This document shows, in pieces, positions 1-11,459 of a DNA stretch of 64,000 nt. The notes under the pieces were generated by a model that made no database searches, was not told the origin of the DNA, and saw only the letters and a program-made list of their open reading frames with translations. The stretch lies in NCBI GenBank assembly GCA_007258455.2, contig VDFB02139091.1:1-64000 (forward strand), in the 5' to 3' direction. Source of the DNA: Sequoia sempervirens (taxonomy: Eukaryota; Streptophyta; Pinopsida; Cupressales; Cupressaceae). Numbering within the stretch: position 1 is the stretch's first letter; each line of letters opens with the position of its first letter. The translations under genes and the position numbers were made by a program.

Positions 1-1333
1 ATTTGAAAATTACTGTTCATACAATGGAATTTGTAGGTATAAAATGGTTCTTAGAACCTCACAAGAAAATAGTGTGTATGAGAGGATGAATAGGACCAAT
101 ATGGAGTGTGCAAGGAGCATGAGATTGCATGTTGGACTACCCTTACACTTTTTGGAAAATGTTGTACATACCACTGTTTATTTAATAAATACGGGACCTT
201 CAAATCCTTTGGATGGTGACATTCTAGACGAGGCTTGGACGGGTAAAAAGGTAAACTATTCATTTTAGAAAACTTTGGTTGTGAGATTTTTGTCCATGTT
301 GATATTGAAAATAGAACCAAGCTTGAGGCTAAGTCTAAAAATGTACCTTCATTGGATATGGAGTAGATGAGAATTTAGTTATCAATTATGGGATTATGAA
401 AATCATAAAATCATTAAGAGAATAAATGTTATATTCAATGATAAGGTCATGTATAAGGATCAACTGTGTGAAAAGAAGCATGAATAGGCCAAAAAGGAAT
501 ATGTGGTGTTCAATGAGATTCCAAAAAATAAAATGCTAGTGGTACCTGATGCTTAGCAACAACAAGTTATCCCACAAAATCTTGCAAGTGTTAGAAGTTT
601 TATGAGGATAACTAGACCTCCAGAAATATTTTCTCCATCGTTATATTCTATATTATTAATTGATTTTGGTGAACCTAAAGGTTATGAAGAAGTAATGCAG
701 GTAGATACCAAAAAGCAATGGGAGCTAGGCATGAAAGAGGGAATGGATTCCTTGCTACAAAATCAAACTTGGGACTTAGTCCAATTACCTACAAGTAAAA
801 TAGCATTGCCAAATAAATGAGTTTACAGGTTGAAGGAAGAAGATGGAGGCAAAAAAAGATATAAGGCCAAACTCGTGGTAAAAGGTTTTGCATAGAAAAA
901 GGGTATAGATTTTGATGAAATATTCTCTCTGGTTGTAAAGATGACTTCTACTAGAACTATTCTAAGCCTTGTGGTTGTGGAAGACTTGCATCTTGAATAG
1001 CTAGATGTAGAAACCAACATTTCTCCAGGGAGTTTGGAAGGAAATATGCATGAAACAACCTGGGGATATGAGGTCAAGAGGTAAGGAGCAATTTGGTAAT
1101 GCGGAGTTGAAAGAGTTTGTATGGATTGAAGCAAGAACCTTGGCAATGGTATTTGAAATTTGATAGTTTCATGGCTAAACAAGGTTACAAAAGATGTCAT
1201 TCTGATTATTGTGTTTATTTTAAGAAATTGGGTAATGACAACTATATTATACTATTGCTTTATGTTGATGACATGCTTGTTTGTTAGCATATTGACGGGC
1301 AAGCAAAAATTCATTTGCTATGAAGGTTGGGTG
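1..1333 (+). pseudogene. Ty1/copia pol fragment A (integrase C-terminal part and RT)
   Basis: This is the downstream part of a copia polyprotein that begins outside the window. Translated pieces show the end of the integrase region (around 44-480, including a segment beginning MNRTNMECARSMRLH) and then reverse transcriptase from about 600, with the KQWELGMKEGMDSLLQNQTW region, the KRYKAKLVVKGF block, and an intact YVDD catalytic motif at 1261-1272. Many in-frame TAG stops and several frameshifts make it non-functional. It matches 18278-19617 almost base for base, so it is a second copy of the same element. RT motifs look like the Tork/Tnt1 group, but the lineage call is tentative. The gene is cut at about 1333 by an LTR, exactly where the second copy is also cut. 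Confidence 0.9.
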
Positions 1334-2485
1334 ATAATATGCACTAAGTGATACATCACAATAGTTTGGTAATTAATTAAATATTTTTAATATTTAATTA
1401 AATCTCTGAATTCAATCTATGTATAAATAAATCTAAATAATTTATTTATATTGTTCATTCTTTCATTTCAATTAAATAAATAAGTTTATTTAATCACTTT
1501 TCTTATCAATTTCTTAATTAATTAAATAAACATTATGATTTATTTATATTAATTATCATTTAATCTTGGCTTGAATATTTTATTCAAATAAAGATTAAGT
1601 ATTATTTTCTTCTAAAGTCCCTCAGATACATTACAATTAAATATTCAAATATTTAATTAATTCTTCTAAAGTCTATTCGCAATTAAATATTCCAAACATT
1701 TAATTGAGTCTTCTATAGTTCTAAAATCAAATATTTCAAAAATGTTTTAAATCCTCAAACTCACATAAAATTAAATAAATTTATTTAATTAATTTGGATT
1801 ATCTACAACAATCATGAAATAACTTCAAAATAGAAAATTAATAAATTTCTCTGTTTCTGAGCAAAGTTGTTCCCGTGGGTTGAAGATAAACCTCCATTCT
1901 TCTCTCCAACCTCCCAACATCTTCCATCTTCCTCTCAACCTCTCCATCTTTCACCATTCAAAATTACCAGACAATCTCATAGCCATTGATCTTTGCCAGC
2001 CAGGCTCTTGCCTATAAAAATCTATAAAAAGGACTGTCGGATCTTCAAAAAAAAGAAGAAGCTTGCATACAGGAAAACTATAGTCAATCATCCTTCCAGC
2101 ATTCATAGCCTCTAGAACCATAGCATAGCATAGCTTAGCATATTAGCAATCCATATCATGGCCTATCATCCTCATGTCATAGCTTCAATAGCATTCATAA
2201 TCCATAGCCCCTGTGCATATCTGTATATCAACATTTCACTCCACCAACATATAGGATAGAGAAGTATTCTCTCTCTTTGCATACTCATTCTACAGGTTGC
2301 CATTCTAAGAAGCTTTGCTTATACAATCTGACAGCAGCAGCTTCAAGAAAATCACTAGAGATAGAGGACAATGGAACGATTCTGAAGAAGCTTTGTTTGA
2401 TTTCTTTGATTTCATTTTATTTTGCTTTCTTTAGTTTAATGTTGCATTGGTGTGTTCTTGTTATCTCATTTTTATACTAACATTT
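1334..2485 (+). repeat. 5' LTR of Tat-1 gypsy element, inserted in copia RT
   Basis: About 1.15 kb matching 19618-20785 along its length, including an AT-rich stretch of TTAATTAAATAA-like words near the start, a TATA box, and the end CCCACACACA at 2476-2485. The left edge follows GGGTG (1329-1333), the same target word as in the other copy, but its first bases are mutated and no longer read TGTATACACC. Unlike the second copy it is followed not by copia sequence but by a Tat-type leader, so it is the 5' LTR of a longer element. The 3' partner LTR is not visible before 16650. Confidence 0.85.
2023..2030 (+). promoter_or_regulatory. TATA box of Tat-1 LTR
   Basis: TATAAAAA within CTATAAAAAGGACTG, about 455 bp before the LTR end. 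The same box is at 20313-20320 in the solo LTR copy. It is the likely core promoter for element transcription. The U3/R boundary would lie roughly 30 bp downstream. Confidence 0.6.
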
Positions 2486-2490
2486 CCCAC

Positions 2491-2507
2491 ACACATTTTT
2501 TGTGCCC
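2491..2507 (+). other. Putative Tat-type primer-binding region
   Basis: TGTGCCCACCATGGGGC starts 5 bp after the LTR end. Tat-lineage elements often carry a related G/C-rich word of the form GGCGCCCACCGTGGGGC at this place (recalled from the family, not checked). I did not identify the tRNA. Confidence 0.45.
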
Positions 2508-2599
2508 ACCATGGGGCTTCTTCCCCATTTTTAACATCTTTTCGCAGATTTTTCTGACAGGTTACGACCAAAAGAGTGTATTAGCGCATTAAACACACT

Positions 2600-2870
2600 T
2601 CAGCACAGATCATACCTAGTTTAGTGCTCTTTAACTCTGTTACAACACCCTTTAAGCATTCTACACCGCCCATTAAAGATTCTACAGTGCACGTTAAGGA
2701 TTCTTCAGCACCCTTTAAGGATTCCAAAGCGCTATTTACTGATTCTGTAGCGCCCTTTAAGGATTCTATAGCACCCTTAACTAATTCTATAGCGCTATTT
2801 ACTATTTTCATAGAGCATTTCTATTTTAGCGCCCTTGATGTCTATTTTAGCACATTTTTTTATTTTAGCA
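2600..2870 (+). repeat. Degenerate GCGCTA/GCGCCC repeat array in leader
   Basis: About ten imperfect units of 25-30 bp of the form TAGCGCCCTTTAAGGATTC or TAGCGCTATTTAC follow one another. Both strands stay open for 75-95 codons only because the units are in phase, so I do not call a gene. The same motif family occurs in inverse orientation at 15930-16090. Confidence 0.7.
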
Positions 2871-3603
2871 TAGAATTTGTAAGTCTGCAACTGAAATCTG
2901 TAACTTAAGTAGGATTTGACTAGATCCGACATGACCGCGACCAGTAAGAGCTTTTAAAAAATGAAGCAATCCTAGGATAGTCACCTCATTTTCTATTTTG
3001 GATTAAAAAGAACTCCATGTCTTTGTGAAGCAATATCTTCACCTAGCATAGAAAATTGTTTATTTGGGCTTAAAATTGAACTTTTGCTTGCTATGATTAA
3101 ACGGTGATAGGCCTATGCTCTCCCCTTAACTAGGTGATCAAAATTCCAGACTCATCTATTTTATTTCATGCAATTTTAAGCTTTGTTAAAACCTTTTAGA
3201 AGACCTGTCGTAGTGGGAAAAAGTACTCACCCTATAGGAACGACCTAAGTGGGAACAACTAAAGCCAAGTTTTCCAACCCACTTTAATCAAATGCGGATG
3301 ATTGATGAAAATCCCATTCGACGGTAGTGTGCAAGATAACCATCCCCAAAGCCTTTTTTCTAAGGGTTGGGAGGTCTCCTAAGGATTTTATTATTGCCGC
3401 ATCGAACGAAAACCCTTACTACGAATTTAGTGTAGTATCCAGCCGAAGTCAGTTTTCGAATAACATAGCAATCACAGTGCAGGGGAGGGAAGAATCTACC
3501 CCCATGATACTCACCATATAACTACCAAGGACCGTTTGCTCAGGGGATCCGGTATCCACTTCTGTCACTCTGAGTACGCGCCTGGAAAACACAAAAACAC
3601 GGG

Positions 3604-3619
3604 CGCCCCTTCGGGGGTG
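3604..3619 (+). other. Predicted RNA hairpin with cUUCGg tetraloop
   Basis: CGCCCC-TTCG-GGGGTG forms a six-pair stem (one G-T wobble) capped by the exceptionally stable C(UUCG)G tetraloop. It lies in the GC-richest part of the Tat-1 leader, about 0.9 kb before gag. A role in RNA packaging or dimerisation is inference only. Confidence 0.55.
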
Positions 3620-4493
3620 ACATGGCTGTGTGAGTCGATGCAGTTCTAAGATGTGGGTTGTTGATTATTATGGTGACCTACTTGAGTACTAAAAGTGAAT
3701 CTGCTTGAACTATCTGTCATGTGTAAAACCTGTGAAAACAATTTTTGAAAAAAAAATTGATCATACACTTAATGTTTAGTAGAGGACTTGAAAACAACTA
3801 TTCTACAACTTGCTTGATGTGTTTTCAAAACATTAATTCAATAAAGATCATCCAAAACTCACAATTACATTGATTACTCTCATGTTAAGAGATTGGAAAT
3901 CCATAAACTTTGTTAAGAAATCCATTCTCAAACGAATCAAAAATCCAAAGAAATCACTTAGCTACAAGAAACTATTGAAGAAAATACGATTCTTGTACCA
4001 AAGTCGAAAGGTTTTACTTAAACATAGAACCTTTATCCATTGATATCATGACTTTGTTAGAGGTTTCACTGATGATTATGCTATAGAACCATTATACTCA
4101 CGAGCTTTCTTTCAAAGAAGATCCCTTTCTCAAAGGCACAACCACAGTCAGCGTATTCGTTCTTCTTATATTCCCCAACCTGCAATTGAATATTCTACTC
4201 GTCCAAATCAATTTCTGCAATAGAGAACTCAATCACATTAGGCATTTATCACAAATCCATCTTTTTACGAAGCTACGATCAAACTTCATAAAGTGCAAAA
4301 TCATTTTTTCTTGATCTTTTGTTTAATTTCCCACAAACAGGATTTTCATCCTTTCAATCAGGGAAAACATGAGCTAAAGACTAGAAATATTTTAAGTCAT
4401 AGAATCTTCATTCTATCCTGACTTTCATATCCATCAAAAATTGCACTATTTCATTCTTTTGATCAAAAGTTAGTAGAATTTGGGGCAAAGCTT

Positions 4494-6152
4494 ATGCCTG
4501 TTGTCACGAGATCTCGAAAGCACATAGAAAAAGATGAAAGAGAAAGTACCACAAGAAAAATGGGTGATAATAGTGAGAAGGAAGAAAATCCATTTCATAT
4601 TGAAGAGATAACAGAAGAAAAACTTCAAGAAGCAGAACAAGATCCACAATTCCATACTTCTATGGAAAGGATTTTAGAATGAAACAAAGAAAGATATTTC
4701 CTTTCATTATCTAATCAAGGAGCTAAGTTACCTTTTGATTTTGATATAGAAGGGATTAAAGAGAATCCTGAAACTCCTCTTAATGATTTTAGTGACCTTA
4801 CTCAACAGATAAAAGAATTACAAGGGAAAATAAAGGAAATGCAAGGGGGTGCAACAAAGAAGTATGTTTTGGATGACATATCTCCTTATCCATTTGATAG
4901 GAGTCTTCAAATGATCCCTTTTCCAAAACATTGCGAAATCCCCAAATTTGATAGGTACAATGGAAAAACTAACCCCATTGAACATGTGAGGGATTTCCGA
5001 AATATGAGTCTAGAATTCACTTATGAAGATACCTACTTAATGCGATTGTTTCCACGAAGTTTGTGTGGACAATCCATGGAGTGGCTTTCCAAGATCACTC
5101 CCCCCATCAAAACCTTTGAGGAGTTAATAAATTATTTTATATCACAATACGCATACAACATCCAACACCAGATAACCATGCTTGATCTTTGTAAAGTGAA
5201 ACAAAAAGTAGGGGAATCTTTCACTACATTTTTGCAAAGGTGGAGAAGGGTGTTTTCATGATATTCTCGCCCTATTCCTGAAAAAAGAAAAGATGGATAT
5301 CTTCATCAATAGCCTAGATCAAGAATTAAGCTACAGGCTTAATCTTCATTGTCCTCATAACTTTGAAAAATTGATTGAAAATGCAATCACCATTGAAGGG
5401 GCCTTGATCAAAAGAGGAGTGATAAACTTGATAATCCAAGTTCATCCAACCATAACAACAATGATAAAACAAGGTTTTGGAACAGAAATAAAAATGTCGT
5501 CAATGATGGTATAGTGGATGCAAACAATCTACGAACAAGACCATCTATCTTCAACCTTTCAAGTGCTCCATGGACCAACCAACAAGGAAATACAAACCAA
5601 CAAGGAAACAAAAATCAAGGACAAAACTTCAATCAAGAAAGCATGACCAATCAAAACAACAAGGATAATCATGGTAATTTCAATAACAATCTTGGCAATA
5701 CCCAAACATCAAATCTATCAAGACCTCCATTCTTTTCAAATCGATGGAATTTTACCACTTTGGGTCAATCTCTTGAGTCTGTTCTTAAGGAGCTTCTCGA
5801 TAGTAAGGTTATCACCTTACCACCACAAAGAGATTATGAGCCACGAGTCAAACCACCATCATGGAATGACTCGTATTATTGCAATTATCATCGATGTAAA
5901 GGTCATAGAACAAATAACTGTCAAGCCTTGCAAAATCTAGTACAAGATTTAATTGACAATGGCACCATCACAATTGAAGGACATCATACCAATGATGATC
6001 ATCAAGCATTCAAAGATCCTTTACCAAACTATAAAAAGGGGGAAACATCAGATACCAAAGCAAAAATTATAAATAATGTTGAAGACAACATAATCCGCCA
6101 CATCTGTGCAGATGATCAACGGATTAATGTTATTAAAATAAAGGAAAAATAA
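4494..6152 (+). pseudogene. gag: Tat-1 gag (capsid/nucleocapsid)
   Basis: Gag builds the cytoplasmic particle that packages element RNA. The frame starts MPVVTRSRKHIEKDE and is charged at the N terminus. The capsid-like core follows at 4890-5260 (FPKHCEIPKFDRYNGKTNPIEHV, then LFPRSLCGQSMEWLSK), a plant gypsy gag signature. A Gln/Asn-rich segment (5560-5700) precedes a Cys/His cluster, YCNYHRCKGHRTNNCQALQN, at about 5877-5936, like the atypical zinc motif of Tat gag. Breaks: a TGA at 4680-4682, a TGA near 5261 with a frame change around 5285, and a return to the first frame by 5514. The 6153-6394 linker has further stops. The order gag-PR-RT-RH-IN fits Ty3/gypsy. Confidence 0.85.
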
Positions 6153-6394
6153 GAATATCAATAGGTTAATGTGACTACGAGAGGACAAGCAAAAGTTGTC
6201 TTAAAAGGAAGTTCATCTAAGGCAGCTATTCCTCCTCCAAGTCATTATAATCTAGTTGATCAACTAGAAAAACATCAGCTCAAATCTCCATCCTTGAACT
6301 TCTCAAAATATCTCCCGTACACAAGAATATTTTAGAAGAAGCTCTTGTAAACACAGTCGTAGACACTGATCTAGATGTAAACAAATTTCAAGCC

Positions 6395-6883
6395 ATGGTG
6401 GGACATTTTTCTTCCCCAACTTGTCTTTCATTTTCCGAAAAAGATGATGCCTCCATGACACATCCGCATAATTCATCGCTTTATCTTGAAGTCATGATCC
6501 ATAAACACCGAATCAGACGTGTCTTCATAGATGGAGGAGCCAGTTTAAACATTTGTACCTTAAAGCTAATACATGCCTTAGGAATATCAAAAAATTCCAT
6601 TGATCCTCGAAGGAAAATAACTATCAACAAATATGATGATGAAGAAAGAGCTTCTAAAGGACTAATAATGCTACCTATCAAAGTGGGACCTGTTGTGAAA
6701 AATACCTTTTGTCAGGTTCTAGATCTTGATCTTTCCTATAACATACTTTTGGGTAGTCCATGGATTCATGATATGCAGGTAGTACCATCAACGTACCATC
6801 AATGCCTCAAGTTTCCGTATGATGGACAAGAAATAACTATACAAGCTGACTATAATAGCACCCAAACTTGTTCAAATCTCTGA
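6395..6883 (+). pseudogene. Tat-1 aspartic protease domain
   Basis: Retropepsin-type protease that would cut the polyprotein. The catalytic site reads VFIDGGASLNI (DGGA in place of the usual DSGA) at about 6520-6552. The flap/second-half signatures NILLGSPWIHDMQVVPS and CLKFPYDGQEI follow, as in Tat elements. This 162-codon frame is open and in the same frame as the downstream segments to 8563. It is part of a broken polyprotein, so I mark it as pseudogene although the domain itself is intact apart from the S-to-G change. Confidence 0.85.
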
Positions 6884-8041
6884 GCAACTCAAGACGCCTT
6901 TGTGCCACACAATAGGGAGGCTCTTACTACTTCTTCTTCCAATCTACAAAGCCAATTGCAAGAATTGACAAAGAATCTTGACACCAAGCTACATTTAAAA
7001 GACAAAGGAGTAGGCGAATATTCACAATGCCTTTCTAGCTTACCTCTTTCTCCGAGGTCACATGGTCAACCAACCCTATCAAATCAAAAGATTGCAACAG
7101 CCTCTACATCCCAAGCTTTTGTGTCAATCACAAAGTTTGATGAAAAATTCATTAAAGCTAACACTACCAAGGAAGAAGTTGAAGATAGGGACATCCTAAG
7201 CTGGCTATACAAAGATGAAGATAAATCTCTCTTACACATCAAGTTACCTACCAAAAAATATGGTAAAGGGTATACCATCATGCAAAGAATGGGCTATGAA
7301 GGAAATGGTCCTATAGGAAAAAGAAAAGAAGGAATCATTGAGCCAATTCAACTTATTTCAATACATCCAAAAGATAAAATAGGAATTGGATATGGTAAGG
7401 ATACACAAGAGTCAACTTCATAGCAAGCACTACAAACTCATGAAGGAGAATCAATTTCAGATAAACCCCATGAAGATGTCACTCTACAAAAATTTTATGG
7501 ATCAGTTTTCCAATTGCAGAACAGTTCAGACACTGATTCTAATGAATATGAATGGGATGATCTCTCTAATGATACATTCTTAACAAAGAAAAGGGTGGAT
7601 TTCATACACAAATTCGCACCCACGTTCTTACAAGGGGAGGGCTCAAGGCCTCCACTTGATTATGTTTTACAAAGCGATCATGACTCAAGTGAGGATGATT
7701 CATATTTTAATGAGATTGATAATCGACAAGAGAATACCATCATAGACCTTGTCCATCATGAAAATGACAACCATATCATGACTTTGACAACTCAAGACCT
7801 TACCCAACCTAATGATCCCATACCTTTAGTCTACCCAGAACTTATTGATTGGGACAATGATACACCTATCCATATCCCTACATTCCATGATGATGAGGAT
7901 ATTGTAAATTTCCTTTGTTCATTTAATCAAGAAAACAAGTGTTCCATCAAAGAATCTTATACTCAAGATTTTAGGGAGGGTGTCAAGTATCTTAGCTACA
8001 AAATAAATGAAATAAAAGATGGATCTATCGGTGTAAACTGA
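6884..8041 (+). pseudogene. Tat-1 PR-RT linker with a G-patch domain
   Basis: The frame used by the protease continues through this linker. At about 7253-7385 it encodes a G-patch: GKGYTIMQRMGYEGNGPIGK, then a GIIEPI segment and a later GIGYG, matching the glycine spacing of that nucleic-acid-binding motif. The rest (7514-8041) is acidic and Asp/Glu/His-rich with no recognised fold. Stops at 6881-6883, 7421-7423 and 8039-8041 interrupt the frame. In betaretroviruses a G-patch also sits just after protease, where it binds nucleic acid and aids reverse transcription; a similar role here is inference. Confidence 0.7.
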
Positions 8042-8044
8042 AAA

Positions 8045-9620
8045 ATGGCAGTGGTAGATCACAACAAGAGAAAAATAAAGAGCGAATCCAACAGTGAAAA
8101 CCTTTTTGAGGCACTGAAGGATGAGAAACTTGACACTCTTCCCAAAAATTATCAAGAAAGATCTTATGTTTTGATTGAGCCAATAGAATCAATCAACATA
8201 GGTACAATAGAGCAGCCAAAAATCTTGCAACTTGCAACATCATTAATAGTGGAAGAAGTACTCAAATTCACAGAGTTCTTGAAGGAGAATCAAATCAATT
8301 TCGCTTGGTCATATGTTGATATTCCAGGGTTAGATCTTAATTTGATAATGCATCATCTATCTATAAACACAGGGGGAAAACCTGTGAAGCAAAAACTCAT
8401 AAAAATGCATCCACATGTTGCATTATTGGTTAAAGAAGAGTTAAAAAATCTTTTAGATGTTGGATTCATTCAGACTATTGACTATGCAGAATGGATCTCC
8501 AATATCGTACCTATTTCAAAGCTGATAAGAAGGATTAGAATTTGTACAGATTCAGAGATTTGAACAAAGTGTGTCCCAAAGATGATTTCCCTTTGCCAAA
8601 CATAGATATAATTGTTGATTTAACTGTTGGCCATGCAATGTATTCATTAATGGATGGATTTTCAGGATACAACTAGATAAATATTGCACCAGAGGATCAA
8701 GATAAAACAGCGTTCACGTGCCCTTGGGGTACCTATTGCTGGAACATAATGCCATTTGGGTTAAAGAATGTAGGAGCTACATACCAACGAGAAATGACAA
8801 AAAAATTTCATGATATGATGCATTCATGGAAGATTACGTCGATGATCTCCTTGCCAAATCCAACACAAGAGAAGGACATCTAGAAATCTTGTCAAAGATC
8901 TTTATCTGAATGGAGAAGTTCAATATTCGACTCAATGCAAAGAAATGTGTCTTCGGCGTTAAATCTGGAAAACTCCTGGGATATATTGTTTCAAAAAAGG
9001 GCATAGAGGTTTATCCAGAAAAAGTACAAGCTATAATGGACATGCCACCACCAGGAAATATCAGTCAGCTTCGATCACTGCAAGGATGACTACAATCCAT
9101 CAGGAGATTTATAGCTCAACTAGCAGACAAAAGCTTACCATTTACACATCTATTGCATAAACATGTCCCATTCAAATGGGAGGAAAAGTGTGAAGCAGCA
9201 TTTAATCAGATCAAGCAATATCTCATAAATCCACTAGTCCTAATTCCACCAGTTCTAGGAAAGTCACTCATACTTTATATTTTAGCAACAGAAGTATCTT
9301 TGGGAGCATTACTAGCACAGGAGGATTCTACAGGCAAAGAAAGGGCCATATATTATATCAGCAGAACTTTAACAAGTCATGAAATAAACTACACTTTCAT
9401 TGAAAAAGCTTGTCTGGTAGTAGTGTTTGCTTCTCAAAAGTTACACCACTAGATGTTGGCTCATACAGTTAAGCTAATAACCAAAATTGATCCACTAAAA
9501 TACCTCTTAAGCAAAGCTACCTTAATAGGAAGACTTGCAAAATGGGTAATGATCTTAAGTGAGTTTGACATTCACTATGTAGATTGAAGAGCTATCAAAG
9601 CACATGTCATCGCAGATTAG
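8045..9620 (+). pseudogene. Tat-1 reverse transcriptase and RNase H
   Basis: RT copies element RNA into DNA. Visible blocks: the N-terminal KQKLIKMHPHVALLVKEELK (8390-8450), MYSLMDGFSGYN (8639-8674), an FTCPWGTYCWNIMPFGLKN block (8712-8768), the catalytic YVDD at about 8835 (MEDYVDDLLAKSN), and LGYIVSKKGIEV (8978 on). RNase H follows: FKWEEKCEAAFNQIK (9171) and KERAIYYISRTLTSHEINY (9340-9396). At least two frame changes (near 8530 and near 8820) and several stops (including 8561-8563, 9450-9452 and TAG at 9618-9620) inactivate it. The window keeps all motifs in the expected order. Confidence 0.85.
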
Positions 9621-11459
9621 TTGGCCGAAGCACCTTTACAAGAAGAAAACCCAATGCACATTGAATTTCCTGATGTAGATGTCTTCACAGCAACAATTAA
9701 GAAATCATGGACATTGTACTTTGATGGATCTTACACGCAACATGGTTCGGGGGCAGGGATTCTTTTTGTCACACCTAAAGGACATACCATTCCAAAATCA
9801 TATCAGTTGATGTTTCCCTGCACAAATAACATAGCTGAATATGAAGCATTGCTCACAGGAATGAAGATAGCATTGGTCTGGTGGATTGCAGAGCTGCAAG
9901 TCTACGGTGATTCACAACTTGTCATTAATCAAATCAATGATAATTATCAGACTAAAGATGATAAGCTACTACCATACAAGAACATGGTGGATGATTTTAA
10001 AAAGTATTTTGTGGCAATCAAGTTTTCACAAATCCCAAGGATTGATAATAAAGCTACAGATGCAATGGCTACAATTGCTTCCTTGTTGCAATTATCAGAA
10101 AATAAAAAATGGTACGAATTCTTGGTGGAACAATTGTTTTCTCCCACTTATGATAATCCTGAGACCCAAGTCATATGCCATTTAACCAGTTTTGATTCAC
10201 CTTTATATGGCAATATTTATACCTATCTGAAAAATAACATCTTACCTCCGGATTTATCCCAAAACCAAAAAAGGAATTTCATACGCCAATCATCTCGTTA
10301 TACCTTGATCGCCGATATCCTTTACCGACGTGGTCTTGATGGTATGCTCCTTCGATGTCTTGAACGTGATGAATCTAAACAAGCCTTACAAGAGGTTCAT
10401 GGTGGTATTTATGGAACTCATTCAAGTGGTTTAACCTTAGACAAGAAACTTGTTAGAATGGGATATTATTGGCCTACCATGGAGAGAGAATCTTTTACTT
10501 TTGTCAAGAAGTGTTCTAAATGCCAGATCCATAGGAATCTTATTCATGCACCTGCACAGGAACTGCAACCTTTCACTCTAACATGGCCTTTTTCTCAGTG
10601 GGGACTAGATCTTGTTGGCAAAATTCATCCTTCATCATCAAATGGGCATAAATTCATCATCACGGCTACAGAATATTTTACAAAATGGATCGAAGTTGTT
10701 CCTTTGACGACCGCGACCGGTAAACAAATCTCTTCATTTATCCTAAATAACATCATCTACCGATATGGGATTCCTAATTCTATCATCACTGATAATGGGA
10801 GGCCTTTCAAGAATCAGAATGTTGATGAACTTTGTGAAAGATTTCACATCCAACACAGGTTCTCTACACCTTACTATCCACAAGGAAATGGTCAAGTAGA
10901 AGCTTCAAACAAAACAATCTTGAAGATCTTGAAGAAGACGGTAAATAATGTCAGTCGTGATTGGCATGTCCAATTAAATCCAACTTTGTGGGCATACAGA
11001 ACCAACATTCGCACACCAATAGGAGCTACCCCATATGCCTTGGTATATGGAGCAAAAGAAATATTACCATTAGAGGTTGAAATACCTTCGCTTAGAGTCT
11101 CATTGAAAGTATTGATAAATGATGAAGACTATCGAGTATCTCGTCTGCAAGAGCTAGAACTATTAGATGAAAGACGTCAACATGCAGCTGATCACTTGAA
11201 GGGTTATCAACAAGTTATGTCCCGTAGCTACAATCACAGAGTTAAACCACGGACATTTCAAGTAGGTGACTTAGTCTTGAAAGAAAATCCATGCAATCAG
11301 CAAGATAGAGAAAAGAAAGGAAAATTTGAACCAAATTGGCTTGGTCCATTTGTCATCATTGCAGCATACGATTCTGGAGCATATCAGTTATCTATGTCAG
11401 AAGGGGACCTATTTCAAGAACCGATCAACAACATTCATTTGAAGAAGTTCTATGTCTAA
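9621..11459 (+). CDS. Tat-1 second (archaeal-type) RNase H plus integrase, open frame
   Basis: This stretch of 612 codons has no stop and is the best-preserved part of Tat-1. It begins directly after a TAG; the first ATG is 9654, but it was made as part of a polyprotein. Residues about 28-155 are an extra RNase H with SWTLYFDGSY, NNIAEYEALL, YGDSQLVINQ and NKATDAMA, supplying the acidic active site. This dual RNase H arrangement marks the Tat lineage. Integrase follows: an H-H-C-C zinc site (HGGIYGTHSSG to CSKCQIH), the core with GLDLVG, ITDNGRPF and GQVEASNK (D, D, E), and a C-terminal GDLVLKENP region ending NNIHLKKFYV. Upstream RT is broken, so the element is not autonomous. Confidence 0.85.
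   Translation: MAEAPLQEENPMHIEFPDVDVFTATIKKSWTLYFDGSYTQHGSGAGILFVTPKGHTIPKSYQLMFPCTNNIAEYEALLTGMKIALVWWIAELQVYGDSQLVINQINDNYQTKDDKLLPYKNMVDDFKKYFVAIKFSQIPRIDNKATDAMATIASLLQLSENKKWYEFLVEQLFSPTYDNPETQVICHLTSFDSPLYGNIYTYLKNNILPPDLSQNQKRNFIRQSSRYTLIADILYRRGLDGMLLRCLERDESKQALQEVHGGIYGTHSSGLTLDKKLVRMGYYWPTMERESFTFVKKCSKCQIHRNLIHAPAQELQPFTLTWPFSQWGLDLVGKIHPSSSNGHKFIITATEYFTKWIEVVPLTTATGKQISSFILNNIIYRYGIPNSIITDNGRPFKNQNVDELCERFHIQHRFSTPYYPQGNGQVEASNKTILKILKKTVNNVSRDWHVQLNPTLWAYRTNIRTPIGATPYALVYGAKEILPLEVEIPSLRVSLKVLINDEDYRVSRLQELELLDERRQHAADHLKGYQQVMSRSYNHRVKPRTFQVGDLVLKENPCNQQDREKKGKFEPNWLGPFVIIAAYDSGAYQLSMSEGDLFQEPINNIHLKKFYV

Larger units (their letters stand above)
2486..4493 (+). other. Tat-1 untranslated leader between LTR and gag
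   Basis: Roughly 2 kb with no convincing coding sequence; short open frames here are low-complexity or without homology. It holds a repeat array (2600-2870), a more GC-balanced block at about 3180-3650 that includes a UUCG hairpin, and an AT-rich tail leading to gag. A leader this long is usual for Tat elements. The structured block near 3.6 kb is the kind of place where dimerisation or packaging signals sit, but that function is inferred. Confidence 0.6.

Noticed and set aside
2581..2908. Open frames on both strands in the leader repeat
   Set aside because: Both strands stay open only because the GCGCTA units are in phase. No domain similarity and no good start context.
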